Shown one piece after another: positions 51,603 through 59,601 of a DNA stretch of 64,000 nt (its first letter is position 1; every line of letters begins with the position of its first letter). A model generated the notes under the pieces. It was not told the DNA's origin. It worked only from the letters and a program-made list of their open reading frames with translations, and searched no databases. Where the stretch lies: contig JAPXRI010000002.1 of NCBI GenBank assembly GCA_033813635.1, positions 62,001-126,000 on the forward strand, written 5' to 3'. The translations under genes were made by a program, and so were the position numbers. This DNA comes from JAPXRI01 sp033813635. Its GTDB lineage: Bacteria; Bacillota; Clostridia; Oscillospirales; QAMX01.

Positions 51603-52346
51603 ATGGCTTCGTTTTGGCTGAAGATCAAGTTGTTTTTTTACAGGATCAAGCTTTTTTTCTACAGAATAGGCGTTAAGCTCGGCCTTATATCCCCGGAATC
51701 GGTTTTCTATATCGGCGGCAGCGAGACTCTGCCGCCGCCGTTGACGGCGGATGAGGAGACATACCTGCTTGAGAGGTTCTACGTCGATGGGAAGACGGTC
51801 CGGCGCGTGCTTATAGAGCGGAATCTACGGCTGGTAGTCTACATCGCAAAGAAGTTCGAAAACACCGGCATCAACATCGAGGATCTGATCTCCATCGGCA
51901 CGATCGGACTGATTAAGGCGATCAACACATTCCGCCCTGAGAAAAACATCAAGCTGGCGACATACGCGTCCCGGTGCATAGAAAACGAAATCCTGATGTA
52001 CCTGCGAAAAAATGCGTCGAAGAAAAACGAGATGTCAATCGACGAACCGCTGAATATCGACTGGGACGGAAACGAGCTCCTGCTCTCGGACGTGTTATGC
52101 GGGGATGAGGACGAGACGATGCAGGAGCTTGAGGAAGAGGTCGATAAGAATCTGCTCTGCGCGGCGCTTGACAAACTCGGCGAGCGGGAAAAACTGATCA
52201 TCTCTATGCGGTTCGGCCTCAACGGCGAGGAGGAGAGAACGCAAAAGGAGGTGGCGGATTTCCTAGGCATTTCACAGTCCTACATATCCCGCCTGGAAAA
52301 AAGGATTATTTTCAGACTGAAAAAAGAGATAACCAAAATGCTTTGA
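51603..52346 (+). CDS. sigE: RNA polymerase sporulation sigma factor pro-sigma-E
   Basis: Early mother-cell sigma factor made as an inactive precursor. The pro-sequence (about residues 1-35) precedes the conserved VFYIGGSETLPPPL, where SpoIIGA cuts. Region 2 (NLRLVVYIAKKFENTG, EDLISIGTIGLIKAI) and region 4 (QKEVADFLGISQSYISRLEKR) are complete. The length is 247. The pro-sequence has the heptad KLFFYRI twice in tandem (residues 9-15 and 16-22), making it about eight residues longer than in B. subtilis. AAGGGGG precedes ATG 51603. Confidence 0.97.
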   Translation: MASFWLKIKLFFYRIKLFFYRIGVKLGLISPESVFYIGGSETLPPPLTADEETYLLERFYVDGKTVRRVLIERNLRLVVYIAKKFENTGINIEDLISIGTIGLIKAINTFRPEKNIKLATYASRCIENEILMYLRKNASKKNEMSIDEPLNIDWDGNELLLSDVLCGDEDETMQELEEEVDKNLLCAALDKLGEREKLIISMRFGLNGEEERTQKEVADFLGISQSYISRLEKRIIFRLKKEITKML

Positions 52347-52350
52347 AACT

Positions 52351-52380
52351 GAATGAGACCTCTCCGTTCTGGAAACAATA
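52351..52380 (+). promoter_or_regulatory. Sigma-F/sigma-G-type promoter of sigG
   Basis: GAATG (52351-52355), 15-base spacer, GGAAACAATA (52371-52380). The -35 fits GHATR and the -10 fits GGNNANAHTR, the forespore sigma consensus. Transcription would begin near 52387, leaving a leader of about 33 bases. Confidence 0.6.
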
Positions 52381-52412
52381 GTCATGCAGACGATTTTTTC
52401 CGAACGGAGAGG
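52359..52412 (+). promoter_or_regulatory. Hairpin that sequesters the sigG ribosome binding site
   Basis: CCTCTCCGTTC (52359-52369) and GAACGGAGAGG (52402-52412) form a perfect 11-bp stem, extended inward by GGAAA/TTTTC pairing. The right arm contains the sigG Shine-Dalgarno GGAGAGG. The left arm lies upstream of the forespore start point, so only read-through RNA from sigE can form it. Confidence 0.7.
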
Positions 52413-52419
52413 CTTTCTA

Positions 52420-53190
52420 ATGAATAATAAGGTTGTCATATGCGGGGTCAACACCTCGAAGCTCAAAGTTTTGAAAAACGACGAGATCAACCGCCTTCTC
52501 GAGCTGACGAAAAAGGGGGACAGGGAGGCGCGCGAGCGGCTCATATCCGGCAATCTGAGGCTCGTGCTGTCGGTGATACAGCGCTTCACAAACCGCGGCG
52601 AGGCGCCGGACGATTTGTTCCAGGTCGGCTGCATCGGCCTGATCAAGGCTATAGACAATTTCGACACGACTCTCGACGTCCGCTTTTCAACCTACGCCGT
52701 ACCGATGATTATCGGTGAGCTCCGTAGATATCTGCGTGACAACAGCGTAATCCGCGTCAGCCGGTCGATGCGCGACACGGCATATAAGGCGCTTCAGCTC
52801 AGGGAAAAGCTGACAAACGAAAACAGGAAGGAGCCGACCGTCGACGAAATCGCGAAGCTGATGGATATGAAAAAAGAGGACGTGGTCTTCGCGCTGGACG
52901 CAATCAGTGATCCGGTCTCGCTGTTCGAACCGGTGTACTCGGACGGCAGCGATACGGTCTGCGTGATGGACCAGGTCAGCGACACGTCAAACACCGACGA
53001 AAACTGGCTCGAGCACATCGCGCTGAACCAGGCGATGGAAAAGCTCGGCGAGCGGGAGAAAAAGATCCTCGCGATGCGCTTTTTCGAGGGCAAAACGCAA
53101 AATGAGGTCTCCTCCGCCATCGGCATCAGCCAAGCCCAGGTTTCAAGGCTCGAAAAAACAGCGCTCTCAAAGATAAAAAAAAACATATAG
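52420..53190 (+). CDS. sigG: RNA polymerase sporulation sigma factor sigma-G
   Basis: Late forespore sigma factor. The N-terminus (NNKVVICGVNTSKLKVL) is the sigma-G hallmark. Region 2 (NLRLVLSVIQRFTNRGEAPDD, QVGCIGLIKAIDNFD), region 3 and region 4 (QNEVSSAIGISQAQVSRLEK) are complete. The length is 256 residues from ATG 52420, with GGAGAGG eight bases upstream. It follows sigE by 73 bases and has its own forespore-type promoter. Confidence 0.97.
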   Translation: MNNKVVICGVNTSKLKVLKNDEINRLLELTKKGDREARERLISGNLRLVLSVIQRFTNRGEAPDDLFQVGCIGLIKAIDNFDTTLDVRFSTYAVPMIIGELRRYLRDNSVIRVSRSMRDTAYKALQLREKLTNENRKEPTVDEIAKLMDMKKEDVVFALDAISDPVSLFEPVYSDGSDTVCVMDQVSDTSNTDENWLEHIALNQAMEKLGEREKKILAMRFFEGKTQNEVSSAIGISQAQVSRLEKTALSKIKKNI

Positions 53191-53209
53191 GCATATTTCG
53201 GATAAAAGT

Positions 53210-53247
53210 AAGCGGCGTCAAAATGATTTTTCATTTTGGTGCCGCTT
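53210..53247 (+). terminator. Terminator of sigG
   Basis: A 17-position stem, AAGCGGC-GT-CAAAATGA with TCATTTTG-GT-GCCGCTT (two wobble pairs), loop TTTT, followed by CTTTA. Confidence 0.8.
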
Positions 53248-53248
53248 C

Positions 53249-53277
53249 TTTACAATAATGGATATTTATGATAAACT
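53249..53277 (+). promoter_or_regulatory. Sigma-A promoter of the GNAT gene
   Basis: TTTACA (53249-53254), 17-base spacer, TAAACT (53272-53277), starting immediately after the sigG terminator. Confidence 0.6.
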
Positions 53278-53331
53278 GTAGCAGGCCGCCGGAATGAATA
53301 TAATATGTCCGGCGGGGAACGGAGAAGATTT

Positions 53332-54504
53332 ATGATTGAGATCAGCCGCGGCAACGCATCCCAGTTTGACGAGATTATCGACTTTATCGATTTTGTGTTT
53401 TCAAAGGCGAACAGTCCCCATGATTTTCCCACAATGTATCCCAACCTGTACCGCCGCACCGACGAGTCAATGGGCCATATGGTCAACCTCCGCGAGGACG
53501 GGGTCTTAAAGGCGTCCATTCTCTGCCACCCAAGAGTGTTGAATATCGGCGGCGAAAAGCTCAAGGTCTACGGGATCGGCTCGGTCGCGACCTATCCCCA
53601 CGCGCTGGGCAGGGGTTTCATGTCGACGCTGATGAAGTACATCGTGGAGGAGATGAAAAAGGAGGGCGTGCACCTGTCGAACCTCGGCGGGCGGCGTTCG
53701 AGATACAACCATTTCGGCTACGAGATATCCGGCAACTGCTATGGCACGGAACTGTCGCTGGACGCGCTGCTTAAGGCGAATAAAGACATTGACACGGATA
53801 AATACGCGTTTAAAGCGCTGGCCTACGAGGACAGTGATGAGGTCGAGGCCTGCAAGGCGATCTACGACAAAAAGCCCGTCCACTACGACTATGACTATGA
53901 CGATTTTTATCTCCGCATGTACCGCGCCAACGGGACGACTCCCTACGCGGTCTACGAGGACGGTAAAATCATCGGCTATCTCTCGGTGAGCGCTCCGGAG
54001 CAGTCGAGGGATGTCAAGGAGATCTGCCTGGCCGACGACAGAAACACCTGCGACGTGTTGTTCTCATTCATGCTTTCACATAAAACCGGGCTGAGATTCC
54101 GTACATACGAGTCCCAGCTGCCGTACCTGAGGCCGTTTTTCGATCTGTCAGGCGAGGTTATACGCTACGGAAACGGCATGTGGAACGTTCTCCGCTATAA
54201 GGACGTCATCCGCGCGTTCGCCAGGCGAAAAACGGAGTACGCGGCGCTTGAGCCGGGCAGGCTTGTTTTTGACGTTGAAAGCGAGGGCAGATTCGCCGTC
54301 ACGATCGGGGAGGACGGCTCGGTGGACGTTTCCGACACGGACGAAAACGCTGACTTTACGTTTAATGGCTTAAGCGCGACAAGAGCGTTCTTCGGCCCGA
54401 ATCCGGAGGTTATTTTCGGGATCGGGAACGAACGGAGAATAAACACGCTGCTCAAGAGCTGGTTCCCGCTGCCGCTGACCTGGCTGTCGACAGAATCGGT
54501 TTGA
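53332..54504 (+). CDS. Eis-like GNAT family N-acetyltransferase
   Basis: A 390-residue protein with the three-part Eis layout. An N-terminal GNAT domain includes the acetyl-CoA region GSVATYPHALGRGFMSTLM (about 83-101). A second GNAT-like fold and a C-terminal sterol-carrier-like domain (from about 300, LVFDVESEGRFAVTIGEDGSV) follow. Eis-type enzymes acetylate amines, including aminoglycosides; the natural substrate here is unknown. ATG 53332 follows CGGAGAAG. Confidence 0.87.
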   Translation: MIEISRGNASQFDEIIDFIDFVFSKANSPHDFPTMYPNLYRRTDESMGHMVNLREDGVLKASILCHPRVLNIGGEKLKVYGIGSVATYPHALGRGFMSTLMKYIVEEMKKEGVHLSNLGGRRSRYNHFGYEISGNCYGTELSLDALLKANKDIDTDKYAFKALAYEDSDEVEACKAIYDKKPVHYDYDYDDFYLRMYRANGTTPYAVYEDGKIIGYLSVSAPEQSRDVKEICLADDRNTCDVLFSFMLSHKTGLRFRTYESQLPYLRPFFDLSGEVIRYGNGMWNVLRYKDVIRAFARRKTEYAALEPGRLVFDVESEGRFAVTIGEDGSVDVSDTDENADFTFNGLSATRAFFGPNPEVIFGIGNERRINTLLKSWFPLPLTWLSTESV

Positions 54505-54515
54505 TTATTAAACGA

Positions 54516-54554
54516 GGGTGCCGCAAAGCCCTGTCAAAGGCTTGGGCGGCACCC
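54516..54554 (+). terminator. Terminator of the GNAT gene
   Basis: GGGTGCCGC and GCGGCACCC arms plus inner AAGCC/GGCTT pairing, followed by an ATATATATATATTTATTT run. Confidence 0.65.
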
Positions 54555-54617
54555 ATATATATATATATTTATTTAGGCTATCTGACAAAAGCGCGAAGCG
54601 AAAGGGGTATCGGAAAA

Positions 54618-55991
54618 TTGGAGAACGGAAGCTTGAGGATTACGCGGCTTGAGCCGGGGGACCAGACCGTCAAAATCGATTTTTGTGCGGGCGAGGAGTT
54701 GAAAAACTCCGTATTTAAAATTTATTACCGTCAGATCGGCAAAAGGGCGAAGCCGAAAAAGGTGCGCGTGCCGTCGGGTGAAAGCGCGGTCCGGCTGACC
54801 GGGCTTCTGAACCATACGGACTACGCGGCCTATGTCTCCGCGGAAAACGAAAACGGGGAGGAGACGGCGCGGTCCGGAGAGCGGCTTTTCCGTTGCGGAT
54901 TCGTGCCGGGCAGGGTGGTCGCCTATCTGCACCCGGACGACTACACCTTTGCCTCGTCGGGCCGTTCGACCTGCAGTCCGTCGATTGCGCGCGCTCCGGA
55001 CGGCGCGCTGATTGTCTCGCACGATATATACTGGGGCCGCTGCGGGCAGAACATCACGCATATTTACCGCTCTGAGGACAACGGCGAGAGCTGGAGATTT
55101 TTAAGCGGGATTACGCCCTGCTTCTGGGGCAGCCTTTTTACCCATAGGGGCGCTCTTTATATCCTCGGCACTTCGACCGAGTACGGAGCGCTGTTGCTGT
55201 ACCGTTCAGCCGACTGCGGAAGAACCTGGGGACCGCCGACGGAGATCCTGCCGACAGGCTCAAGTGAAAAAGGTGGCCCGCACAAGGCGCCGATGGCGGT
55301 GGTCGAACACGGCGGAAGGCTCTGGACCGGGATAGAGTTCGGCTCATGGACGACCGGCATGCACATGCCGGGCGCAGTCTCGGCCAACGTCGACAGCGAC
55401 CTGACGGACGCGAAAAGCTGGGTCTGCACCGGCTTTCTCCCGTATGACGAGACGAGGCCGGGCGTCGTCAAAGGCTTTCCGCGGGGCGGCACCATCGAGG
55501 GGAACATCGTGACCGGACCGGACGGCGGGCTTTACGACGTGCTGCGCTATTCAACCGTCGGCTGCGAGCCGAGCTACGGCAGGGCGTATGTGACGAAAAT
55601 CGACCCGTCGCGCCCGGACAAAACGCCGGAATTTTCAAAGGTAATCGATTTTCCCGGTAATCTGTCCAAGTTCTTTATCCAGCGTGATGAAAAGACCGGA
55701 GCGTACTTCGCGCTTTCGAACCGCGTGACGACGGGCGTGTTAAGCCAGAGGAACATCCTCTCTCTCTCCCGCTCGGACGACCTCGAGCACTGGACCCTCT
55801 GCCGCGATATCCTGAACTACGCCGACAACTGCTTTGGCGAGGACGAAAAAAAGGTCGGCTTCCAGTACCCGAGCTTCATTTTCGACGGGGACGACATTCT
55901 CGCGGTCTCCCGCACCGCGCTGAACAACGCCTATAACTTCCATAACGCAAATTACATCACCTTCCACAGAATAAGAAATTTCAGAGTGTGA
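54618..55991 (+). CDS. BNR/Asp-box repeat protein (sialidase-like propeller)
   Basis: The N-terminal fibronectin-III-like domain (about 1-90) is followed by a six-bladed-propeller-type region with two clear Asp-boxes (SEDNGESW and SADCGRTW), as in sialidases and related exo-glycosidases. No signal peptide is present. The length is 457 residues from TTG 54618, which has GAAAGGGG ten bases upstream; the open frame extends further but runs into the upstream terminator. The catalytic arginine triad cannot be confirmed by eye, so substrate and activity are open. It is probably co-transcribed with the FAD oxidoreductase. Confidence 0.75.
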   Translation: MENGSLRITRLEPGDQTVKIDFCAGEELKNSVFKIYYRQIGKRAKPKKVRVPSGESAVRLTGLLNHTDYAAYVSAENENGEETARSGERLFRCGFVPGRVVAYLHPDDYTFASSGRSTCSPSIARAPDGALIVSHDIYWGRCGQNITHIYRSEDNGESWRFLSGITPCFWGSLFTHRGALYILGTSTEYGALLLYRSADCGRTWGPPTEILPTGSSEKGGPHKAPMAVVEHGGRLWTGIEFGSWTTGMHMPGAVSANVDSDLTDAKSWVCTGFLPYDETRPGVVKGFPRGGTIEGNIVTGPDGGLYDVLRYSTVGCEPSYGRAYVTKIDPSRPDKTPEFSKVIDFPGNLSKFFIQRDEKTGAYFALSNRVTTGVLSQRNILSLSRSDDLEHWTLCRDILNYADNCFGEDEKKVGFQYPSFIFDGDDILAVSRTALNNAYNFHNANYITFHRIRNFRV

Positions 55992-56008
55992 GAGGAGAAG
56001 GGGCAGAC

Positions 56009-57292
56009 ATGGAAACCGTCAGCTACAGAAAAGAAGTCAACGTAAGATACGTTGCGGACGTCGCCGTGTTCGGTTCGGGCATGGCCGGCGTTTCCGCCGC
56101 GATTGCCGCGGCGATGCGGGGCGCGAGCGTGATTCTGGTCGAGCGCTTCGGCATACCCGGGGGCAACAGCACCACCGGCGGCGTGGCGTCGTTCTGCGGC
56201 AATACGGTCGGCCAGGGGCGGGTGTTCGATATGATCGTGGAGGGGCTTGAGGCCTTCGGAGCTATCAAGCCCCTTGATCCGGAGAGGTCCTCGCGGGTCT
56301 TCAACCACGAATTCCTCGCGGTGGTCCTGATGGAGCTTATACTAAAGCAAAACGTCAGGCTGTTGCTGCACACCCGTTTTGTCGACACGATTTGCGAAGA
56401 CGGACATATAACCGAATGCCTGGTCTGCGGCAGCTCGGGCCTCGAGGCGGTCAGAGCGAAGCGCTATATCGACTGCACGGGTGAGGGGAGCCTTGCCCGG
56501 CAGGCGGGGTTTTCAGTTATGAAGGGAGACGAGCGCGGGTACAGCCTGCCGATGTCGCTGATGTACTTTATCCGGCATACCAACGAACCGGTCTGCGAGA
56601 TCCCGGAGGGCTGGTTCCCGAAAATAAGCTCAGAAGAGGAGCTGCCGATGACCAGCGTATGGCCGAACGGCCCGGGGGAAAACGCGATAAAGATTAAAGT
56701 CCCGATGTTCGATTCTACGGACACTGAGTCGCTTACGACGGCGGAGATCGCGGGCAGGCGGAAGATGATGTCGGTGATGGATTACCACCAGCGGGTCGCG
56801 AAGAAAAACTGGCTTTTCGACCACTGCTCGCCGATGATCGGTATCCGCGAGGGCTGCAGGATCAGGGGCGATTACGTTTTGACGGTGGACGACCTGCGCG
56901 CCGGCGCGAGCTTTGACGACGCGGTCGCTATCGGGACGTTCTATCTGGACGGGCATAAGCCGGACGACGATAAGCGGACCTATATTCTGCCGAAGGATTC
57001 GCTGCGGGTTCCGCCCTACGACATCCCGCTCCGCTCGCTGATTGCCCGTGACGGGGATAATCTTCTGATGGCGGGGCGGTGTCTGTCGGCGGACCAGCTT
57101 GCCCTGTCCTCGGCGAGGGTGACGACTACCTGTGCGATGACCGGGCAGGCCGCGGGCATATGCGCGGCGCTGTCCCTTGAGAAAAACACCGATATCCGCG
57201 GGGTGAGTGCCGCCGAGGTACGGAATATTATGGCGCAAAACGGCGCGATTCTGGATAAAAACAAGGTAAAAGAGGTATATCGCGCGTGGTGA
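56009..57292 (+). CDS. FAD-dependent oxidoreductase
   Basis: A flavoprotein of the FAD_oxidored type. The dinucleotide-binding motif VAVFGSGMAGVSAAIAAA (about 20-37) is followed by VERFGIPGGNSTTGGV, the IDCTGEGSLARQAGF segment and, near the C-terminus, LLMAGRCLSADQLALSSARV. The length is 428 residues from ATG 56009 (GAGGAGAAGGGG upstream). Relatives occur beside glycan-degradation genes, where they may oxidise sugar hydroxyls. The start lies 17 bases after the BNR-protein stop, implying joint expression. Confidence 0.88.
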   Translation: METVSYRKEVNVRYVADVAVFGSGMAGVSAAIAAAMRGASVILVERFGIPGGNSTTGGVASFCGNTVGQGRVFDMIVEGLEAFGAIKPLDPERSSRVFNHEFLAVVLMELILKQNVRLLLHTRFVDTICEDGHITECLVCGSSGLEAVRAKRYIDCTGEGSLARQAGFSVMKGDERGYSLPMSLMYFIRHTNEPVCEIPEGWFPKISSEEELPMTSVWPNGPGENAIKIKVPMFDSTDTESLTTAEIAGRRKMMSVMDYHQRVAKKNWLFDHCSPMIGIREGCRIRGDYVLTVDDLRAGASFDDAVAIGTFYLDGHKPDDDKRTYILPKDSLRVPPYDIPLRSLIARDGDNLLMAGRCLSADQLALSSARVTTTCAMTGQAAGICAALSLEKNTDIRGVSAAEVRNIMAQNGAILDKNKVKEVYRAW

Positions 57293-57351
57293 AAGGGTCT
57301 CGTTCGGGTATAGGCGAGCATATGTTATAAACGAGACAAAAGAATAAAAAA

Positions 57352-57379
57352 GCGGCGGGGCCTTAAAGAGCCCCGCCGC
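57352..57379 (-). terminator. Terminator of the second lgt
   Basis: On the minus strand GCGGCGGGGC and GCCCCGCCGC arms with loop TCTTTAAG, followed by TTTTTTATT. Confidence 0.92.
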
Positions 57380-57387
57380 GAACTGCT

Positions 57388-58152
57388 TTACAGCTTATAT
57401 TTTTCTCCGAGCTTTGGCAGCTTATCACAGAAAAACAACGCCAGTCCGGCGATGAAGATAAAAATCGCGATAAACTGCGAGGTTGACAGGAAGCCGATAA
57501 AGCCGCGGTCGTCGTTTCTGAAGAACTCGATAATGAACCGGCCGACGCTGTACAACAGCATATACAGAGCGCCGACCTTACCGCGGCGGCGTTCCTTTCT
57601 CGCGTAGAGGAACAAAAGCGCGGCAAACAGAAAGTTCCCCGCGCTGGAGATCAGCTGGGTAGGAATAAGCTTGACGCCGTTGGGTGCGATATCGGAACGG
57701 GTGAACGCGATGCCGATCCAGGAATCCGTGGGCTTGCCGTAGCAGCAGCCGGCGAGAAAGCAGCCTATCCTGCCGAAGCCCTGGGCAACGGAGATCGAGG
57801 GCGCGGCGAGATCGAAATAAGCCAGAAAACTCACTTTTTTTATTTTTGAGTAGACAATCGCGGCGGCGATTCCGCCTATCAGCCCGCCGTAGACAACAAA
57901 GCCGCTTCCGGAGAGGATGCTCCATGGATTTGCGAGAAACTCCTTCAATTCGACGATGCAGTAGAGAAGCTTAGCGCAGACATAGCCGATAATAACCGCG
58001 GCGATGCCGAGGCTGAGCAGCGTATCCGAGCTAAGATTGTATTTTTTCGCTCTGACGCCGGCCGCCCAGAAAGCGACGAGGACGCCGATTGCCGTCATCA
58101 CCCCATAGCCGTGTATCGTCAGCGGACCTATGGAAAACAAGTCGTTATACAT
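57388..58152 (-). CDS. lgt: Prolipoprotein diacylglyceryl transferase family protein (second copy)
   Basis: A 254-residue membrane protein with seven helices. It includes SGSGFVVYGGLIGG (about 81-94) and the Lgt signature region GFGRIGCFLAGCCYG (126-139), in which C131 replaces the usual Asn. This GRxGC variant is familiar from Clostridia. It is more compact than the copy at 46.1 kb and lacks the acidic tail. ATG 58152 follows GGTGGGGG. Which of the two copies is the housekeeping enzyme cannot be told from sequence alone. Confidence 0.88.
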   Translation of the reverse strand: MYNDLFSIGPLTIHGYGVMTAIGVLVAFWAAGVRAKKYNLSSDTLLSLGIAAVIIGYVCAKLLYCIVELKEFLANPWSILSGSGFVVYGGLIGGIAAAIVYSKIKKVSFLAYFDLAAPSISVAQGFGRIGCFLAGCCYGKPTDSWIGIAFTRSDIAPNGVKLIPTQLISSAGNFLFAALLFLYARKERRRGKVGALYMLLYSVGRFIIEFFRNDDRGFIGFLSTSQFIAIFIFIAGLALFFCDKLPKLGEKYKL

Positions 58153-58210
58153 ACAAAACCCCCACCGGCTAAAAAGTCATCTCCGTCTTTATCGATTTAA
58201 GCCTGTTTCT

Positions 58211-58239
58211 ATTATAGCAAATCGCCGGGGAATAAACAA
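58211..58239 (-). promoter_or_regulatory. Sigma-A promoter of the second lgt
   Basis: On the minus strand TTGTTT (58239-58234), 17-base spacer, TATAAT (58216-58211). Confidence 0.65.
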
Positions 58240-58240
58240 G

Positions 58241-58267
58241 GCTCCGGGATATTTTGGATCCCGGAGC
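58241..58267 (-). terminator. Terminator of the GH27-GH172 operon
   Basis: GCTCCGGGAT and ATCCCGGAGC perfect arms with a 7-base loop, followed on the minus strand by CTTGTTTATT. The T-rich part overlaps the promoter of the next gene. Confidence 0.75.
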
Positions 58268-58282
58268 GGTGGCTTTACTCGG

Positions 58283-59371
58283 TTATATGCATTCCCAGTC
58301 GTCCCGGGGGGCCGTTGCCGGGAAGGGGGCGTGCGGCTCGGTCTGGTACCAGTAGGCGACCGAGCAGACATCGTCCTTAAGCGGCAGGAAGCGGCCCTCG
58401 CTGCGCCAGCCGAGGACCTGAATGGTTACCCTCAGATCCTGATTGAAACGTATCGGGTCCAGGATATGGAAGCGGTAGAGCGCGTGGCGGTTGCCGACGG
58501 AATTGATGTTCCGTCCGGCGAGGACGTTTCCGGTGTCCTGAAAGCCTAAAAACGGCGCGGAGTAGTTGTCGCCAAAGCCCCATGCGCCGCCGAAATAGTC
58601 CTCCGTGCCGGTGCCCACATAGGAGGCGAAATTCTTGTCGCCGTCTATGTACATTTTGACCTCCCCTTCGCCCCACCAGCCCTCGGTGTTCTGCTGCCAG
58701 CCGATCGCCGTGCCGACATAATGACCTTTGCCCTTTATGCCGTCGACGATGACGTAGTCGTCCCCGGTGGTCGGGTTCTGGCGCCTGAAGCGCGCGTGGA
58801 AATACGCCTCGTCGGGCGCGACGGCGTTTTCATCGACGCTGATGGCGTAAAAGAGGCCCACGTCGTGCTCAGGGTTCCGGTTCTCAACCGTGATTTTCGC
58901 GGACTTGCGGAACGGCATCGGAAAATAGCAGTTGCAGCCCCGGGTCGGGTTGACGTTGATCGGGATCGACGCGATTTTCAGCGTCTTGCAGAACGGAAGA
59001 CAGAAAAAGTCCCCGATCGGGCACTCGACGCTGGGGAACTCCTCGCCGTCCCAATACATGCGCAGGATGATGTCTCGGAAATAGCGGTCGTCCATCGTGA
59101 TCCAGATATGCGTGATCCGGCCGGACATTTGGAGATCGAGAATCGGCGTGACGGAGCTTTTTCGCAGCGCGATGCAAGGGCGGACCTTCCAGCCCTGCCC
59201 CAGCTCGCGGGCCGCCCGGGCATCGGAATCCGCGTTCTGGCCGATGCGCGCGACGTCTTCCTGGAGCTCGCCGATGCGGGCCATGCCGCCGGCGCCCTTT
59301 TTTCCGTACACGTTTTCCGCGGTAATCAGGTGTGTAATGCCGTTGGTCAGCTTGGATACGTTGGAAAGCAT
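58283..59371 (-). CDS. GH172 (DUF2961) family glycoside hydrolase
   Basis: A 362-residue protein of the DUF2961 family, now glycoside hydrolase family 172. Characterised members act on difructose dianhydride and arabino- or fructofuranosides, usually as multimers of jelly-roll domains. Conserved segments include ITHIWITMDD, VECPIGDFF, the GTGTEDYFGGAWGFG motif and YRFHILDPIRF. No signal peptide is present, so it is expected in the cytoplasm. ATG 59371 follows a strong GGGAGGAG. It is the last gene of an operon with GH27 and a mini zinc-ribbon protein. Confidence 0.92.
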   Translation of the reverse strand: MLSNVSKLTNGITHLITAENVYGKKGAGGMARIGELQEDVARIGQNADSDARAARELGQGWKVRPCIALRKSSVTPILDLQMSGRITHIWITMDDRYFRDIILRMYWDGEEFPSVECPIGDFFCLPFCKTLKIASIPINVNPTRGCNCYFPMPFRKSAKITVENRNPEHDVGLFYAISVDENAVAPDEAYFHARFRRQNPTTGDDYVIVDGIKGKGHYVGTAIGWQQNTEGWWGEGEVKMYIDGDKNFASYVGTGTEDYFGGAWGFGDNYSAPFLGFQDTGNVLAGRNINSVGNRHALYRFHILDPIRFNQDLRVTIQVLGWRSEGRFLPLKDDVCSVAYWYQTEPHAPFPATAPRDDWECI

Positions 59372-59390
59372 GGTTTCTCCTCCCGATATA

Positions 59391-59597
59391 TTAGTTTTTT
59401 TGCGTGAAAAGCGTACAGCCCATTGCCCTGAAATGCTCGATCTTTTCGTCTATGCGCTTTTCGCTGCAGCGAAAATACGCGGCGAGACAGGTTTTGCACA
59501 GCATTTTGTTGTCGGCCGCTCCCCGGTTGACAAGGCGTTTGTATATTGCGGTCTCGTCGCCGGTCAGCGGCCGGCCGCATTTGACGCATTTGGGCAT
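59391..59597 (-). CDS. Zinc-ribbon microprotein between two glycosidase genes
   Basis: A 68-residue protein with CxxC pairs at C4/C7 (MPKCVKCG) and C34/C37 (LCKTC), which would bind one zinc. It ends in an amphipathic, charged helix (about 41-60). It resembles small uncharacterised Clostridial proteins; I know of no function. The start is 4 bases after the GH27 stop and it ends 19 bases before the GH172 start, so it is translated within the operon. No strong ribosome site of its own is visible. Confidence 0.72.
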   Translation of the reverse strand: MPKCVKCGRPLTGDETAIYKRLVNRGAADNKMLCKTCLAAYFRCSEKRIDEKIEHFRAMGCTLFTQKN

Positions 59598-59601
59598 TGC
59601 G

